DNA of 64,000 nt from Bartonella sp. WD16.2 (GTDB lineage: Bacteria > Pseudomonadota > Alphaproteobacteria > Rhizobiales > Rhizobiaceae), in the NCBI RefSeq assembly GCF_002022505.1, contig NZ_CP019781.1, positions 682,001 to 746,000 on the forward strand, written 5' to 3'. The notes beneath the pieces are model-generated. The model searched no databases and was not told where the DNA came from. It saw only the letters and a list, made by a program, of their open reading frames with translations. The position numbers and the translations under genes were made by a program. Shown in pieces: positions 31,481 to 41,927 of this stretch. Position 1 is the stretch's first letter, and each line of letters starts with the position of its first letter.

Positions 31481-32189
31481 TTTTTTTGCTATTTTCTATT
31501 TTTACTTGGTGAATCGGAAAAATACCTTTTATACTTACGTGACATTTTATCGCATAAAATTCTACCCCTGATTTTAAAGCTAAATCGAATTTACACCCAT
31601 AAATAGGATCAAGATCACGACAAATTGTAAAAGCTGAACAATCTTCTCGTTGAATGATGTAAAGCATAACAGCTCGCTTTCCTTGTTGCACAATTTTTAT
31701 GAGCTCATCAAGATGGCGTGCACCACGTTTTGTTATGGTATCGGGAAATTCTGCTAATCCCTTTTGACGTATGAAATGAACGTTTTTTACTTCCAGATAA
31801 CATTCTGGAAGGGTGTCATCGTGTAGAAGAAAATCAATACGTGAATGTGTACCGTAGCGTTGTTCACTTAAGATAGTTTTATATCTGCTTAATTCAGGTA
31901 ATAAGCCATTTTGAATTGCTTCTAATGCAAGTTTGTTAGGCAAAGTTGTATTAATGCCAACCAAAGTATTATCTGCTTCGACAATTTCTAATCGATATGG
32001 ATATTTTCGCTTAGGGTTATTACTGTATGAAAGCCAAACATTAGAGTTGGGAGTTGTTAATCCAAGCATCGAACCAGTATTAGGAACTGAAACGGTAAAG
32101 ATATGCCCATCATTCTTTCTCACATCAGCAAGAAAGCGTTTATAACGGCGGATCAGTTTTGCAGGATAGAGCTCAGGAATAAAGAACAT
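31464..32189 (-). CDS. sfsA: SfsA family protein
   Basis: Sugar fermentation stimulation protein family, 241 residues, with an OB-like N terminus and a nuclease-like core. LIRRYKRFLADV, VPNTGSMLGL, RIDFLLHD and CYLEVKNVHFIRQKGLAEFPD are the usual conserved blocks; the ExK in LEVKNV resembles PD-(D/E)xK nucleases. Role in this organism unknown. The upstream GGGAG is unusually close to ATG 32189. First gene of sfsA-map-radC. Confidence 0.93.
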   Translation of the reverse strand: MFFIPELYPAKLIRRYKRFLADVRKNDGHIFTVSVPNTGSMLGLTTPNSNVWLSYSNNPKRKYPYRLEIVEADNTLVGINTTLPNKLALEAIQNGLLPELSRYKTILSEQRYGTHSRIDFLLHDDTLPECYLEVKNVHFIRQKGLAEFPDTITKRGARHLDELIKIVQQGKRAVMLYIIQREDCSAFTICRDLDPIYGCKFDLALKSGVEFYAIKCHVSIKGIFPIHQVKIENSKKNDPLY

Positions 32190-32238
32190 CTCCCTTTATT
32201 AAAGGGCATGATCTTATAATTCAACTCAAGACTTATAT

Positions 32239-32349
32239 TCAGATGAGTTGAAGCACATCAGATATGGTTACATTGGCATAAAAAATAACAGTTGTAACAA
32301 TCAATAGCATTGCTATGAGTGCAAGAGTCATTTTTCTTTCAGAATTCAT
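32239..32349 (-). CDS. Small single-pass membrane protein
   Basis: A 36-codon frame, MNSERKMTLALIAM followed by a hydrophobic segment LLIVTTVIFYA and a short polar tail ending SDVLQLI. AAAGGA lies seven bases before ATG 32349, and the charged N terminus plus one transmembrane helix argues for a real small protein. It lies 49 bases upstream of sfsA and could share its transcript. No family recognised. Confidence 0.5.
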   Translation of the reverse strand: MNSERKMTLALIAMLLIVTTVIFYANVTISDVLQLI

Positions 32350-32510
32350 ATTTAATCCTTTTTTAGATAAATCAATGAATTTCTATTGAGAAGATAAAAT
32401 TGACTACAATTTGTTACTAAAAAGGTTATTTCATGGAGTATTGATTTGAGAGGTTGAGTTGCAGAAAAAATTAGCTATAGAGATATGATTTACGAAGATC
32501 GGTGAAATGA

Positions 32511-33350
32511 ATGGCTGGGACAAATAGGAATTGTCAAAATATAATGAATGGTCCAATTATTGTCTTAGTTGAGCCGCAATTGCCAGAAAATATTGGTATG
32601 GTGGCAAGAGCAATGGCAAATTTTGGACTATTTAATCTTCGGCTGGTTAAACCGCGAGAAGTATTTCCAAATGAAAAAGCTAGAGCTGCAGCCAGTAAAG
32701 CAGATCATATTATTGATAATGCGTTAGTTTTTAATACATTGTATGATGCAATCGCAGATTTAAATTATGTTTTGGGCACAACAGCACGTAAAAGATGTGG
32801 CTTTAAGACTGTTAGAAGTGCTGTAGAAGCAGCAAGTATTTTACGTTATCATGAAAGTGTTGGGCATAAAATAGGTATTTTATTTGGCAGAGAAAGGTGG
32901 GGACTTAAAAATGACGAAATTAGCTTTGCTGATGAAATCGTTACTTTTCCGGTTAATCCTGCTTTTGCCTCATTAAATATTGCACAGGCAGTTCTGTTGA
33001 TGTCTTATGAATGGATGAAATCCGGTTTAGATGATTTAAATGATACAGCTTTTCGTGTAGCAGAAATGAAACCCGCAGATAAAGCCACGCTGCACGGTTT
33101 TTTATCGCAATTAGAAAATGCTTTGGATTCTCGTGGGTATTTTAGACCGCAAGAACGCAAAGAGGTGATGGTCCTCAATATACGCTCTGTTTTTACACGT
33201 GCTAATTTGAGCGAATCTGAAATTCGACTGCTACGAGGAGTTATATCTTCATTGGATTATTTTTCACCTCAATTTCCACGGGGTAGTGGTGCGCCTGTGG
33301 GACGTAATCGCAAAAAGAAAATCATAACAGGTGTAAACACCAATGAGTGA
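32511..33350 (+). CDS. trmJ: tRNA/rRNA 2'-O-methyltransferase of the SPOUT family (TrmJ-like)
   Basis: SpoU/TrmH-type methyltransferase. The knotted SAM site shows VLVEPQLPENIGMVARAMANFG, GILFGRERWGLKNDEI and FPVNPAFASLNIAQAVLLMSYE. A C-terminal helical extension (about 175-250) is typical of TrmJ, which modifies position 32 of tRNAs. 279 residues from ATG 32511; a later ATG in MNGPIIVLV could also serve. Overlaps murI by 8 bases. Confidence 0.9.
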   Translation: MAGTNRNCQNIMNGPIIVLVEPQLPENIGMVARAMANFGLFNLRLVKPREVFPNEKARAAASKADHIIDNALVFNTLYDAIADLNYVLGTTARKRCGFKTVRSAVEAASILRYHESVGHKIGILFGRERWGLKNDEISFADEIVTFPVNPAFASLNIAQAVLLMSYEWMKSGLDDLNDTAFRVAEMKPADKATLHGFLSQLENALDSRGYFRPQERKEVMVLNIRSVFTRANLSESEIRLLRGVISSLDYFSPQFPRGSGAPVGRNRKKKIITGVNTNE

Positions 33351-34155
33351 GCGGCCACTTCTTTTTTTTGATAGCGGTATTGGTGGGTTAACAGTGGTGA
33401 AGGAAGTGCGTGCTCTTATTTCTGAATTCCAGTTTATTTATGTTGCTGATGATGCGGGGTTTCCTTATGGTGTTTGGAGTGAAGATGCTTTGAAACAGCG
33501 CATTTTAAAGATTTTTACAAATCTGTTAAAACTTTATAATCCTGCTTTATGTGTTATTGCTTGCAATACAGCTTCTACATTGATGATAACAGATTTACGG
33601 CGAAAATTTCCTAATATTCCTTTTGTTGGGACTGTACCTGCGATTAAATTAGCAGCTAAAAAGACAAATTCAGGTCTTATTTCAGTGTTAGCAACTCCTG
33701 GAACGATTCAACGTGCGTATACACATAAATTAATAGATTCTTTTGCTAATCAGTGCCATGTTCAGCTTGTAGGGAGTACAAAGCTTGCAAGGTTTGCTGA
33801 AAATTATTTACGTGGGAGTCCTGTCGATGACGAAGAATTACGTCATGAAATCTTACCATGCTTTGTTGAGAAAGATAATAAATATACAGATGTTATTGTC
33901 TTGGCTTGCACACACTATCCTTTTTTAATTAATTTATTTCACAAGCAAGCTTTATGGCCGGTAAGTTGGATTGATCCAGCAAAGGCTATAGCCAGGCGCA
34001 CCAGATCGTTATTATTAGAGGAAATACGAAATAAAAATATAAAGAAACATGAAGATTGTGCTTTATTTATATCGCAAAATATAGAAATTGCAACTGAGCA
34101 TTTATTACAAAAGTTTAGTTTTAATATAGTAAAGGGAGTTGACTTTAAAGTATAA
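33343..34155 (+). CDS. murI: Glutamate racemase
   Basis: Provides D-glutamate for peptidoglycan. The two catalytic cysteine motifs are IACNTAST at about 74 and LACTHYPFL near 188. N-terminal FFDSGIGGLTV and YVADDAGFPYG are typical. 270 residues; ATG 33343 overlaps the trmJ stop. Confidence 0.96.
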   Translation: MSERPLLFFDSGIGGLTVVKEVRALISEFQFIYVADDAGFPYGVWSEDALKQRILKIFTNLLKLYNPALCVIACNTASTLMITDLRRKFPNIPFVGTVPAIKLAAKKTNSGLISVLATPGTIQRAYTHKLIDSFANQCHVQLVGSTKLARFAENYLRGSPVDDEELRHEILPCFVEKDNKYTDVIVLACTHYPFLINLFHKQALWPVSWIDPAKAIARRTRSLLLEEIRNKNIKKHEDCALFISQNIEIATEHLLQKFSFNIVKGVDFKV

Positions 34156-34334
34156 TTGAATAAAGTTATTTGAACTTTTTCTTTTAAGAAAATAATATTA
34201 ATTGACGTGTCCCGTGGATAGCTTTCAAAATTTGTGTGTAAGATATCCTGTCAGTCTTCATTTTAGAAGGCAGAGGAGGGTGCGTTTCCTTGAGGTCTAT
34301 ATTTTGATCTTATTTTTTATGTGAAGGAAATGCG

Positions 34335-34952
34335 ATGAGTAAGCGCGAATCAACAAAATATAAAATTGACCGCCGTATAGGGGAAAATATCTGGGGGCGT
34401 CCCAAGTCTCCTGTAAATCGCCGTGAATATGGTCCTGGTCAACATGGGCAGCGCCGTAAAGGAAAGCTTTCTGATTATGGTGTCCAATTGCGTGCTAAAC
34501 AAAAATTAAAAGGATTTTACGGTGATATTTCAGAAAAACAATTTCGTAAAATTTATGAAGAAGCTGTTCGTCGTCGTGGTGATACAAGTGAAAATCTTAT
34601 CGGCCTTTTAGAATCACGTTTGGATGCTATCGTCTATCGTGCAAAATTTGTACCTACTATTTTTGCTTCTCGTCAATTTATCAATCATGGTCACATCAAT
34701 GTAAATGGTCGGCGTACGAATATTCAGTCATACCGCTGTAAACCAGGCGATGTTATTGAAGTTCGTGAAAAATCAAAGCAACTTGTTTTGGTCTTAGAAT
34801 CTATACAGTTAGCTGAGCGTGATGTACCTGAATATATTGAAGCAGATCATAGCAAAATGAAAGCGACCTTTATTCGTATTCCTGCTTTTTCAGATGTTCC
34901 TTATGCTGTTCATATGGAACCTAATTTAGTTGTTGAATTTTATTCACGCTAA
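34335..34952 (+). CDS. rpsD: 30S ribosomal protein S4
   Basis: 205-residue primary 16S rRNA-binding protein. N-terminal [29 protein letters not shown] is the alphaproteobacterial S4 form without zinc cysteines, and the S4 RNA-binding domain (about 95-155) has [25 protein letters not shown] ribosome site precedes ATG 34335. A 180-base leader separates it from murI and could carry autoregulation, but I cannot define a structure by eye. Confidence 0.98.
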   Translation: MSKRESTKYKIDRRIGENIWGRPKSPVNRREYGPGQHGQRRKGKLSDYGVQLRAKQKLKGFYGDISEKQFRKIYEEAVRRRGDTSENLIGLLESRLDAIVYRAKFVPTIFASRQFINHGHINVNGRRTNIQSYRCKPGDVIEVREKSKQLVLVLESIQLAERDVPEYIEADHSKMKATFIRIPAFSDVPYAVHMEPNLVVEFYSR

Positions 34953-35275
34953 ATTGAGTGTAAAAAATTATCATTTCCTAATTTGGTTGTATATTTTTAA
35001 AATTGGCGTCATTTTGTATCTATTGAAATTGATAACATTTTTAGAATCTGTTGGCATTATCAGTTTTTTGCTGCCATAAAGTCCGTGCATTTTATTTTTT
35101 TGACTGTTAATATGCAGTCTACAGACGAGATTTAACATAATTTAAATCTTATTATGTGTTACTATTTGTATCATGATTGTAAAATAAACCATTGTATTAT
35201 ACACAGGGTATAGTACTATAAATCAATCTTTTTAGTAATATCGGACAATAGAAAAATGTTGGTATAGGTGGTCTT
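34953..35275. other. Gene-free gap between rpsD and ttcA
   Basis: About 320 AT-rich bases with no coding frame. No clear rpsD terminator could be drawn by eye. Confidence 0.4.
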
Positions 35276-36094
35276 TTGGAGGAGAATTTTGATGATTGCC
35301 ATCCAATGTTTCGAGTTGCCCCTTCAACTGTAGAATTTAATAAATTACGTAAACGACTTTTACGCTATATACGGCAAGCGTTTGATGATTTCTCTATGTT
35401 GTCTTCAGGGAAAAAATGGCTTGTTGCTTTATCTGGTGGGAAAGATTCTTATGGTTTGTTGGCTCTTCTCTTAGATTTAAAATGGCGTGGTTTTTTACAA
35501 ATTGAAATTTTAGCTTGTAATCTTGACCAAGGTCAACCAGGCTTTCCAAAGCATATTCTTCCTGATTTCTTGAATAATTATCAAATTCCTTATCGCATTG
35601 AATATCAGGATACTTATTCAGTTGTTACAGATAAATTAACACCAACACAAACATATTGTTCGCTTTGTTCCAGGTTGCGGCGCGGGCATTTGTATCGTAT
35701 TGCCCGTGAGGAGAAGTGTTCTGCATTAGTACTTGGACATCATCGTGATGATGTTTTAGAAACATTTTTTATGAATTTATTTCATGGTGGTCGCTTAGCG
35801 GCTATGCCTGGAAAACTTATAAACGATGAAGGAGATCTTTTTGTTTTGCGTCCTCTTGTTTATGCAGCTGAAGAAGATATGAAGAAATTTTCTCAAGCAA
35901 TGCAATTTCCTATTATTCCTTGTAATCTTTGTGGTAGTCAAAGTGGTTTACAACGCAATGCAATAAAAGAAATGCTAAACGATATCGAAAAAAGAATGCC
36001 AGGGCGTAAAGATACTATGATTCGTGCTTTGACAAATGTACGCCCAAGTCATTTACTTGATAAAAAACTTTTTTCCTTTAATGCTTTACTATAA
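35276..36094 (+). CDS. ttcA: tRNA 2-thiocytidine(32) synthetase TtcA
   Basis: ATP- and iron-sulfur-dependent enzyme that thiolates C32 of tRNA. PP-loop [14 protein letters not shown] at about 56-70, then the CxxC pair [14 protein letters not shown] near 124 and the partner cysteine in [12 protein letters not shown] near 222, which bind the cluster. 272 residues if TTG 35276 is used; ATG 35306 is the alternative. GGAGGAG lies over the TTG itself, so the start is unresolved. Convergent with rimO, one base apart. Confidence 0.94.
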   Translation: MEENFDDCHPMFRVAPSTVEFNKLRKRLLRYIRQAFDDFSMLSSGKKWLVALSGGKDSYGLLALLLDLKWRGFLQIEILACNLDQGQPGFPKHILPDFLNNYQIPYRIEYQDTYSVVTDKLTPTQTYCSLCSRLRRGHLYRIAREEKCSALVLGHHRDDVLETFFMNLFHGGRLAAMPGKLINDEGDLFVLRPLVYAAEEDMKKFSQAMQFPIIPCNLCGSQSGLQRNAIKEMLNDIEKRMPGRKDTMIRALTNVRPSHLLDKKLFSFNALL

Positions 36095-36095
36095 T

Positions 36096-37409
36096 TTAAA
36101 CTGCAACACCATAAAGATCGTAGGCATCGGATTGTTCGATTTTAACGGTAACAAATTCACCGGTACGAAGTGGTCGCCGTGATGATACATGAACAACGCC
36201 ATCTATCTCTGGAGCATCATATTTACTGCGGCCTTTAGCCACTTTACCTTGACTTTCATCAATGATGATTTGAAGTCTTTTTCCAATCTTTTTCTTTAAG
36301 AGACGAGTAGAAATTTGTTGTTGTTTTGCCATAAAGCGATGCCAACGGCTTTCTTTCACTTCTTCCGTAATGCTTTCTAATTCAAGATCATTTGCAGCAG
36401 CGCCTTTTACTGCTTCATATTTAAAGCAACCAGCACGTTCAATTTTTGTTTCTTCTAACCATTCGAGAAGCATCTCAAAATCTTCATTAGTTTCTCCTGG
36501 AAAACCAACAATGAATGTTGATCGCAAAGTGAGATCTGGACAAATTTTTCGCCACTTTTCAATTCTACGATTCGTTTTTTCCATATGAGCTGGGCGTTTC
36601 ATATTGCGTAAAACAGTTGGTGATGCATGCTGAAAAGGGATATCTAAATAAGGGAGAATTTTTCCTGCAGCCATAAGTTCAATAACTTCATCAACATGGG
36701 GGTAAGGATAAACATAGTGCATTCGCACCCAAACACCTATATCTCCTAGTTCACGACAAAGATCCAAAAATTTAGCTTTTATTGTTCGGTCTTTCCAGGA
36801 ACTTTCAGCATATTTAATATCAATACCATAAGCACTAGTATCTTGTGAAATAATCAAAAGTTCTTTTACACCTGCTTGTACAAGCTTCTCTGCTTCACGG
36901 AGAATATCACTTATGGGGCGCGAGACCAAATTACCACGCAGGGCAGGGATAATACAAAAACTACATCTATTAGAGCATCCTTCAGAAATTTTTAAATAAG
37001 CATAGTGGCGAGGTGTAAGACGGATACCTTGCGGCGGAACTAAATCAATAAAGGGGTCGTGTATTGGAGGAACGATTGTATGAACTGCTTGTATGACGTT
37101 TTCATATGCTTGTGGTCCAGTAATAGCTAATACACTAGGATGTGCTTGACGAATGACATCAGGTTCAGTGCCAAGGCATCCAGTTACAATAACTTTTCCG
37201 TTTTCTTTGATAGCTTTTTCAATATTAGCTAGTGATTCAGCTCGTGCAGAATCAAGAAAGCCACAAGTATTAACAATAACAAGATCGGCTCCTTGGTGTT
37301 TATGTGAGATTTCGTACCCCTCAGAACGAAGACTTGTAATAATACGCTCAGAATCTACAAGTGCTTTTGGGCAACCGAGAGAAACAAAACTAATACGAGG
37401 TACTGCCAT
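36096..37409 (-). CDS. rimO: Ribosomal protein S12 methylthiotransferase RimO
   Basis: Radical-SAM methylthiotransferase acting on Asp of S12. Domain order is UPF0004 ([31 protein letters not shown]: three cluster cysteines), radical SAM core with [15 protein letters not shown] at about 145, and a C-terminal TRAM domain ([19 protein letters not shown]). 437 residues, full length. ATG 37409. Confidence 0.97.
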   Translation of the reverse strand: MAVPRISFVSLGCPKALVDSERIITSLRSEGYEISHKHQGADLVIVNTCGFLDSARAESLANIEKAIKENGKVIVTGCLGTEPDVIRQAHPSVLAITGPQAYENVIQAVHTIVPPIHDPFIDLVPPQGIRLTPRHYAYLKISEGCSNRCSFCIIPALRGNLVSRPISDILREAEKLVQAGVKELLIISQDTSAYGIDIKYAESSWKDRTIKAKFLDLCRELGDIGVWVRMHYVYPYPHVDEVIELMAAGKILPYLDIPFQHASPTVLRNMKRPAHMEKTNRRIEKWRKICPDLTLRSTFIVGFPGETNEDFEMLLEWLEETKIERAGCFKYEAVKGAAANDLELESITEEVKESRWHRFMAKQQQISTRLLKKKIGKRLQIIIDESQGKVAKGRSKYDAPEIDGVVHVSSRRPLRTGEFVTVKIEQSDAYDLYGVAV

Positions 37410-37686
37410 AATTAATCCTTGTAATTCTTTAATAAAAATTTAGCTTATCTATTATTCTTACTTTTAGGAAAAATGTTCGTATGCCCTTTAAGCTTTAAAT
37501 GTATTTGATACATTTTGAGACAAAATTATGTAAACTTATTTATAATATTTCACGAACATACAGAATATAAAAGACAAAGATGCTAATAAGTGGCATTATC
37601 GATTAACCATCATAGAAACGGTTTCATATGTATGAACATTCCATAAACGTACACAGCTTTTTATATATTTTCAGTTATTTTGTCTT

Positions 37687-38400
37687 TTAATAATGGCGAA
37701 TAAGCCCAACAAGTTTGCCTTGTATGTGGACACGTTCAGGCCTATATATACGCGTTTCATAATGAGGATTTGCGGCTTCTAATGCAATCGAAACCCCTTT
37801 ACGTCGGTAACGTTTTAAAGTTGCTTCTTGTTTATCAATTAATGCAACAATAATTTCACCTTGTGTTGCTGTACTTTGACGTTTAACAATTATAGTATCT
37901 CTATCAATAATACCTGCTTCAACCATAGAATCACCTTTAACTTCTAAAGCATAATACTCACCTAAACCAATCATATCAGGTGGAAGAGAAAGTGTATTTG
38001 TTTGTTGCTGTATTGCCGAAATGGGTACACCAGCAGCGATACGGCCCATAATAGGGATAGTAATATTTTCTTTGTTTTTTGTGTCAGAATTATCAAGATT
38101 ATCAAAGTCTTGAAATGTTTTTCTTTTGTTTTTTTCTACTATACTTGGAAAAATTTTACGTGCAGAAGAAAGATCAAATGTTATTTTATCAGGAAGCCGG
38201 ATAACTTCCACTGCACGAGCACGATTTGGTAAACGACGTATAAAACCACGCTCCTCTAAGGCTGTAATCAGCCTATGAATGCTCGATTTTGAAGCAAGCT
38301 CTAATGCATTTCTCATCTCATCAAAGGAGGGGGGAACACCAGTTTCTTTCATATGATTGTGAATGAATAAAAGTAGCTCATATTGTTTACATGTCAGCAT
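37687..38400 (-). CDS. lexA: LexA repressor
   Basis: SOS repressor. N-terminal winged helix (about 1-65) with [20 protein letters not shown]. The Ala-Gly self-cleavage site is in IAAGVPI at about 125. The serine/lysine dyad is in KGDSMVEAG and [10 protein letters not shown]. 237 residues, normal for Rhizobiales. I looked for the alphaproteobacterial GTTC-N7-GTTC box upstream and found none in the first 100 bases. Confidence 0.97.
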   Translation of the reverse strand: MLTCKQYELLLFIHNHMKETGVPPSFDEMRNALELASKSSIHRLITALEERGFIRRLPNRARAVEVIRLPDKITFDLSSARKIFPSIVEKNKRKTFQDFDNLDNSDTKNKENITIPIMGRIAAGVPISAIQQQTNTLSLPPDMIGLGEYYALEVKGDSMVEAGIIDRDTIIVKRQSTATQGEIIVALIDKQEATLKRYRRKGVSIALEAANPHYETRIYRPERVHIQGKLVGLIRHY

Positions 38401-39319
38401 TCAACATTCCAATCAAAAAATCGAAAAAGAAAAAATAGAAGACAAAGTATAAGTATTTCATGATTATTCTACAATTTTTTATAAAATAACGCAAAACTCT
38501 TTACTTTATTTTTGATTCTAGAAATTTAACTCTAGAGAAAGAATGCAGATTCAGTTGTTTTTTTATTTGATAATATTCTATATATCATTGTCGAATTGAT
38601 ATTTTATAGCTATATGTGGAATATCGTGTTTTTAGTAAGATGTAATGATCATTGACGAATAGAAAATTGCTTAAAATTTTAAATAAAGCTAATTTATATT
38701 AGCTATATTTCTTTCAGATACAATTATAACTTTTAATGTTCTTTTTTATGGGTATCAATCAAAACTTTCTCAAGTTAGATAATAACTTTCATATGGTTTT
38801 ATAGTTAGTTTTTGAAAAGGATTATCTATACCTTAAAAATAGCCTCAAATATTTTACTTTTACTAACTTCTATTAGTAATATGTCAATTAAAGAATAATC
38901 TTTCAATTAAGTGTAAATAGTTACGAATTTCATAGTTGGAATCGCTTTATACAAATTATTAATTCATAAAATTTAGCTGCTGTTATGAACGGTTCAGTCA
39001 CACTAAAATTGTGCAAAAAAAAGCAAAAAGTTCTTGAAGATCTGAATCATTAATATTCTATTATTCAGTTGAATAACACCATTTGCTGAAAAACGTATTT
39101 CCTGCCCATATTAATGGGTGTAAAGAATGCAATATGCTATTGTATATTATTCTACTTATATTCAAAAAGAATGCATAAAATAATGAGAAAGTTGAGTGCA
39201 ATGAATAGTATTTTGGTAAACAAGGTAAAAAATAATATTTTTTCATAAAAGGTGTTGACCAAATGAAAAGTCGACCGTATGTTCCCATTTCATTTTCCAC
39301 AAACAAAATAATTGTGTGG
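38401..39319. other. Gene-free 920-base gap before tRNA-Lys
   Basis: Long AT-rich region with no supported gene. A minus-strand frame at 39061-39306 is low complexity and rich in Tyr/Phe/Ser, and I treat it as chance. The tRNA promoter should lie in the last 100 bases. Confidence 0.4.
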
Positions 39320-39395
39320 GAGCGCGTAGCTCAGTTGGTAGAGCAACTGACTTTTAATCAGTAGGTCCAGGGTTCGAATCCCTGCGCGCTCACCA
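39320..39395 (+). tRNA. tRNA-Lys (anticodon TTT)
   Basis: 76-base cloverleaf. The acceptor stem GAGCGCG pairs with CGCGCTC. The D arm is GCTCAGTTGGTAGAGC. The anticodon stem CTGA/TCAG flanks CTTTTAA with anticodon TTT. The T arm contains GGTTCGAATCC, and the discriminator A plus CCA is encoded. No integrase or duplicated 3' end is next to it. Confidence 0.98.
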
Positions 39396-39770
39396 TAGAT
39401 AATGTTTTAAAATTCCCCGTAAATTGGTGAAAAATTATTTAGACTATTTATAAATTATACTTATCTTCTATTATTCATATAAAATAAGCCCGATTTAATT
39501 CACAACTTATATTATGATGTTTTATTTCTGATTTTATATTTATAATCTATTGATTTTGTTTAACTTTAATACACATTAGGTAGTATATTATTTTCACAAA
39601 TTGTAACAAATATTCTTTTATGTTACGTTACTATCTTGATGAGAGATTGATTTTTAGAATACCATGAATCTTAAGAATATAACCATTCATTGGGTATAAA
39701 TTTCTGATTATACGCAAAGAATGCAATTTGATATTTACAGTAAAAGCTAAGAAGGGAATGCAGGGTGATA
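39396..39770. other. Gene-free gap between tRNA-Lys and rlpA
   Basis: About 375 AT-rich bases; nothing beyond the likely rlpA promoter region. Confidence 0.35.
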
Positions 39771-40634
39771 ATGCTTTTAAATAGTAAAAAAAAATTAATC
39801 TTCGTTGTTAAAGTGATCTTTCAATTTGTGCCTATAATTGCTGTTGCTGGTTTATTAACAGCTTGTGCGAACCAAACAACACAATTTACAGGGAAAAGTC
39901 TCAATAATAAGACACCTGTGATAAAGGCGGCAAAGGCTGTTAATGTACCTGAAAAGGTTTTAAATGCACAGCAGAAATCAAAAAATAAAGGTGGTAGACC
40001 TGTTGTTGGTAAACCTTATCAAATAAAAGGGAAATGGTATTATCCAGAAAACGATCCAACTTATAAACGTGTTGGTCAAGCATCATGGTATGGTTCAGAT
40101 TTTCATGGGCGTTTAACTGCAAATGGTGAAATCTATGATATGAATCTTTTAACTGCTGCCCATCCTACAATGCCTTTGCCCAGTTATGCTCGCGTTACAA
40201 ACTTGGAAAATGGCTCTTCTATTATTGTTAGGGTAAATGACCGTGGTCCTTTTATAAAAGATAGAATTATTGATTTATCCAAACAAGCTGCGACAATTCT
40301 TGGTTATGTCGATAAAGGGGTGACAAATGTTAAAGTAGAGTATGTCGATAAAGCGCCTGTAAATGATTATGATAGTGCTTATTTAATGGCCTCTTATACA
40401 TCTAGAGATTATAATTCATCTATGATGCTAGCATTAGCGAATACTCTAGAAGACAAGAAAGATACTATTAATACAGGTCACCAAAAACAACTAATGAAGG
40501 CCACGATGAATCCAAAACAACCAATTAGGACTTTTTTGATAAAATTACCAGATATTGGTCCTGTTTTGATTGATAAACCTACATTACTAGATCAAATAGC
40601 TTTTGCTGATAAATTTAATGAAGAAAATCCATGA
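39771..40634 (+). CDS. rlpA: RlpA-like septal ring lytic transglycosylase lipoprotein
   Basis: Double-psi beta-barrel protein that cleaves naked glycan strands during division. A lipoprotein signal peptide ends in the lipobox LTAC with Cys at residue 32 from ATG 39771. The barrel (about 100-190) has GQASWYGSDFHGRLTANGE, TAAHPTMPLPSYARVTNL, and RVNDRGPF with the catalytic Asp and Arg. There is no C-terminal SPOR domain. An in-frame GTG two codons upstream is possible; AGGG fits the ATG better. 287 residues. Confidence 0.92.
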   Translation: MLLNSKKKLIFVVKVIFQFVPIIAVAGLLTACANQTTQFTGKSLNNKTPVIKAAKAVNVPEKVLNAQQKSKNKGGRPVVGKPYQIKGKWYYPENDPTYKRVGQASWYGSDFHGRLTANGEIYDMNLLTAAHPTMPLPSYARVTNLENGSSIIVRVNDRGPFIKDRIIDLSKQAATILGYVDKGVTNVKVEYVDKAPVNDYDSAYLMASYTSRDYNSSMMLALANTLEDKKDTINTGHQKQLMKATMNPKQPIRTFLIKLPDIGPVLIDKPTLLDQIAFADKFNEENP

Positions 40635-41282
40635 TAAACCGATTGTAATTGTTTTATTAAGGGAAAACACTGTGTTTTTTGCAATACGCATTTAAGAAGT
40701 GGCAAATAATCCAGGAAAACTCTGGATTAATATAAATGTCTTCATAAAAACAAAGTTGAGTTAATATATTTACAGCAAGCCAATAGCTGAATGAGATGTT
40801 ATAGGTAAATTCTATATAACAAGGAAAAATGTATAATATGAAACATTAATAATATAATGTATTTTATAAATTTATTTTAATAATTATAAAGAAACATGAA
40901 AATTTTTTATAATTTGTAAATATATTCCTTGTAAAAAATGAATAACCTCTTTTTCCTTATACAATCTGCTTTTTGTGCTGTTTTTTAAACAAAGAGGAAT
41001 CAATTGCATATAACATTAAAGTTTTTTCCTTATTTTAGAAATTAACGTTTAATAGATAAAAAGCATAAAATTTCAAATCTCTACACCACAATCGCTATTA
41101 TTGATGGTGCATGATAATATGCTTTGCAAAACAGAGTAATATTTACTTTTTTCCTATTTTTATTAGCAAAATTAATGACAATTGAAGTAATATTTTATTT
41201 GTTTTTAAAATGCGCTTTATAAAGTAACAATTGGATGCTTGCAAAAATAATATAGGCCAGAGTGAAGAATTAAGGTTCATAC
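40635..41282. other. Gene-free 650-base gap between rlpA and tmk
   Basis: AT-rich with no open frame. In many relatives a D-alanyl-D-alanine carboxypeptidase gene sits between rlpA and tmk. I see no intact or recognisable remnant here, which suggests loss. Confidence 0.4.
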
Positions 41283-41927
41283 GTGTCAGGGTATTTTATT
41301 ACATTTGAAGGAGGGGAAGGAGCGGGCAAAACGACTCAAATTTCTTTGCTTGCACAATATCTTCGTAGCAAAAACCATGACGTTGTTATAACTCGAGAAC
41401 CTGGAGGTACAGCGGGTGCTGAGGCAATGCGCTATATTTTATTATCAGGTAATACAGAACAATATGGTGCATTCATTGAAGCAGTTTTATTTACAGCAGC
41501 ACGTGTTGACCATGTTACTGAAGTTATTTTACCTTCTTTGCAAGCAGGAAAAATTGTTTTATGTGATCGTTTTATTGATTCTATGCGTGTTTATCAGGGG
41601 CTTAATAATAAGGTAAATTCTCACCTTCTTTCTGTTTTAGAACGTATCGGTCTGGGTACAGTTATGCCTAATTTGACATTTTTGTTAGATATACCAGCAA
41701 CGTTTGGTATGGAGCGCACAGATTTACGGAGAAAAGAAATTGGAAAGATCGATTATTTCGAAAAAGATCAATTAAATATTCAAGAGCAAAGACGGGAAGC
41801 TTTTCTCCAGTTGGCTAAAAATGAACCCTTTAGATTTCGTGTAATTGATGCAACTTGTGCAGTGGAAACAATAGCGTCACAAATAAAAGATATCTGTTAT
41901 CAGTTAATATTAGGTCATGTGCCATGA
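41283..41927 (+). CDS. tmk: Thymidylate kinase
   Basis: Phosphorylates dTMP to dTDP. P-loop FEGGEGAGKTTQ at about 8-19, TREPGGTAGAEAMR (dTMP site), LCDRFIDSMRVYQG, and the LID segment RTDLRRKEIGKIDYFE. 214 residues. GTG 41283 is the start, with AAGG upstream. Its stop overlaps the holB ATG (ATGA). Confidence 0.96.
   Translation: MSGYFITFEGGEGAGKTTQISLLAQYLRSKNHDVVITREPGGTAGAEAMRYILLSGNTEQYGAFIEAVLFTAARVDHVTEVILPSLQAGKIVLCDRFIDSMRVYQGLNNKVNSHLLSVLERIGLGTVMPNLTFLLDIPATFGMERTDLRRKEIGKIDYFEKDQLNIQEQRREAFLQLAKNEPFRFRVIDATCAVETIASQIKDICYQLILGHVP

Noticed and set aside
37602..37609. TTAACCAT half-site resembling a CtrA box between rimO and lexA
   Set aside because: Only a half-site, at a position that does not suit either promoter clearly; too common in AT-rich DNA.
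39061..39306. 81-codon minus-strand frame before tRNA-Lys
   Set aside because: Low-complexity Tyr/Phe/Ser-rich composition typical of AT-rich noncoding DNA and it runs through the tRNA promoter region.
39320..39395. tRNA-Lys as the prophage attachment site
   Set aside because: The integrase is 18 kb away and no duplicated tRNA 3' end is visible near 57.4-57.7 kb.
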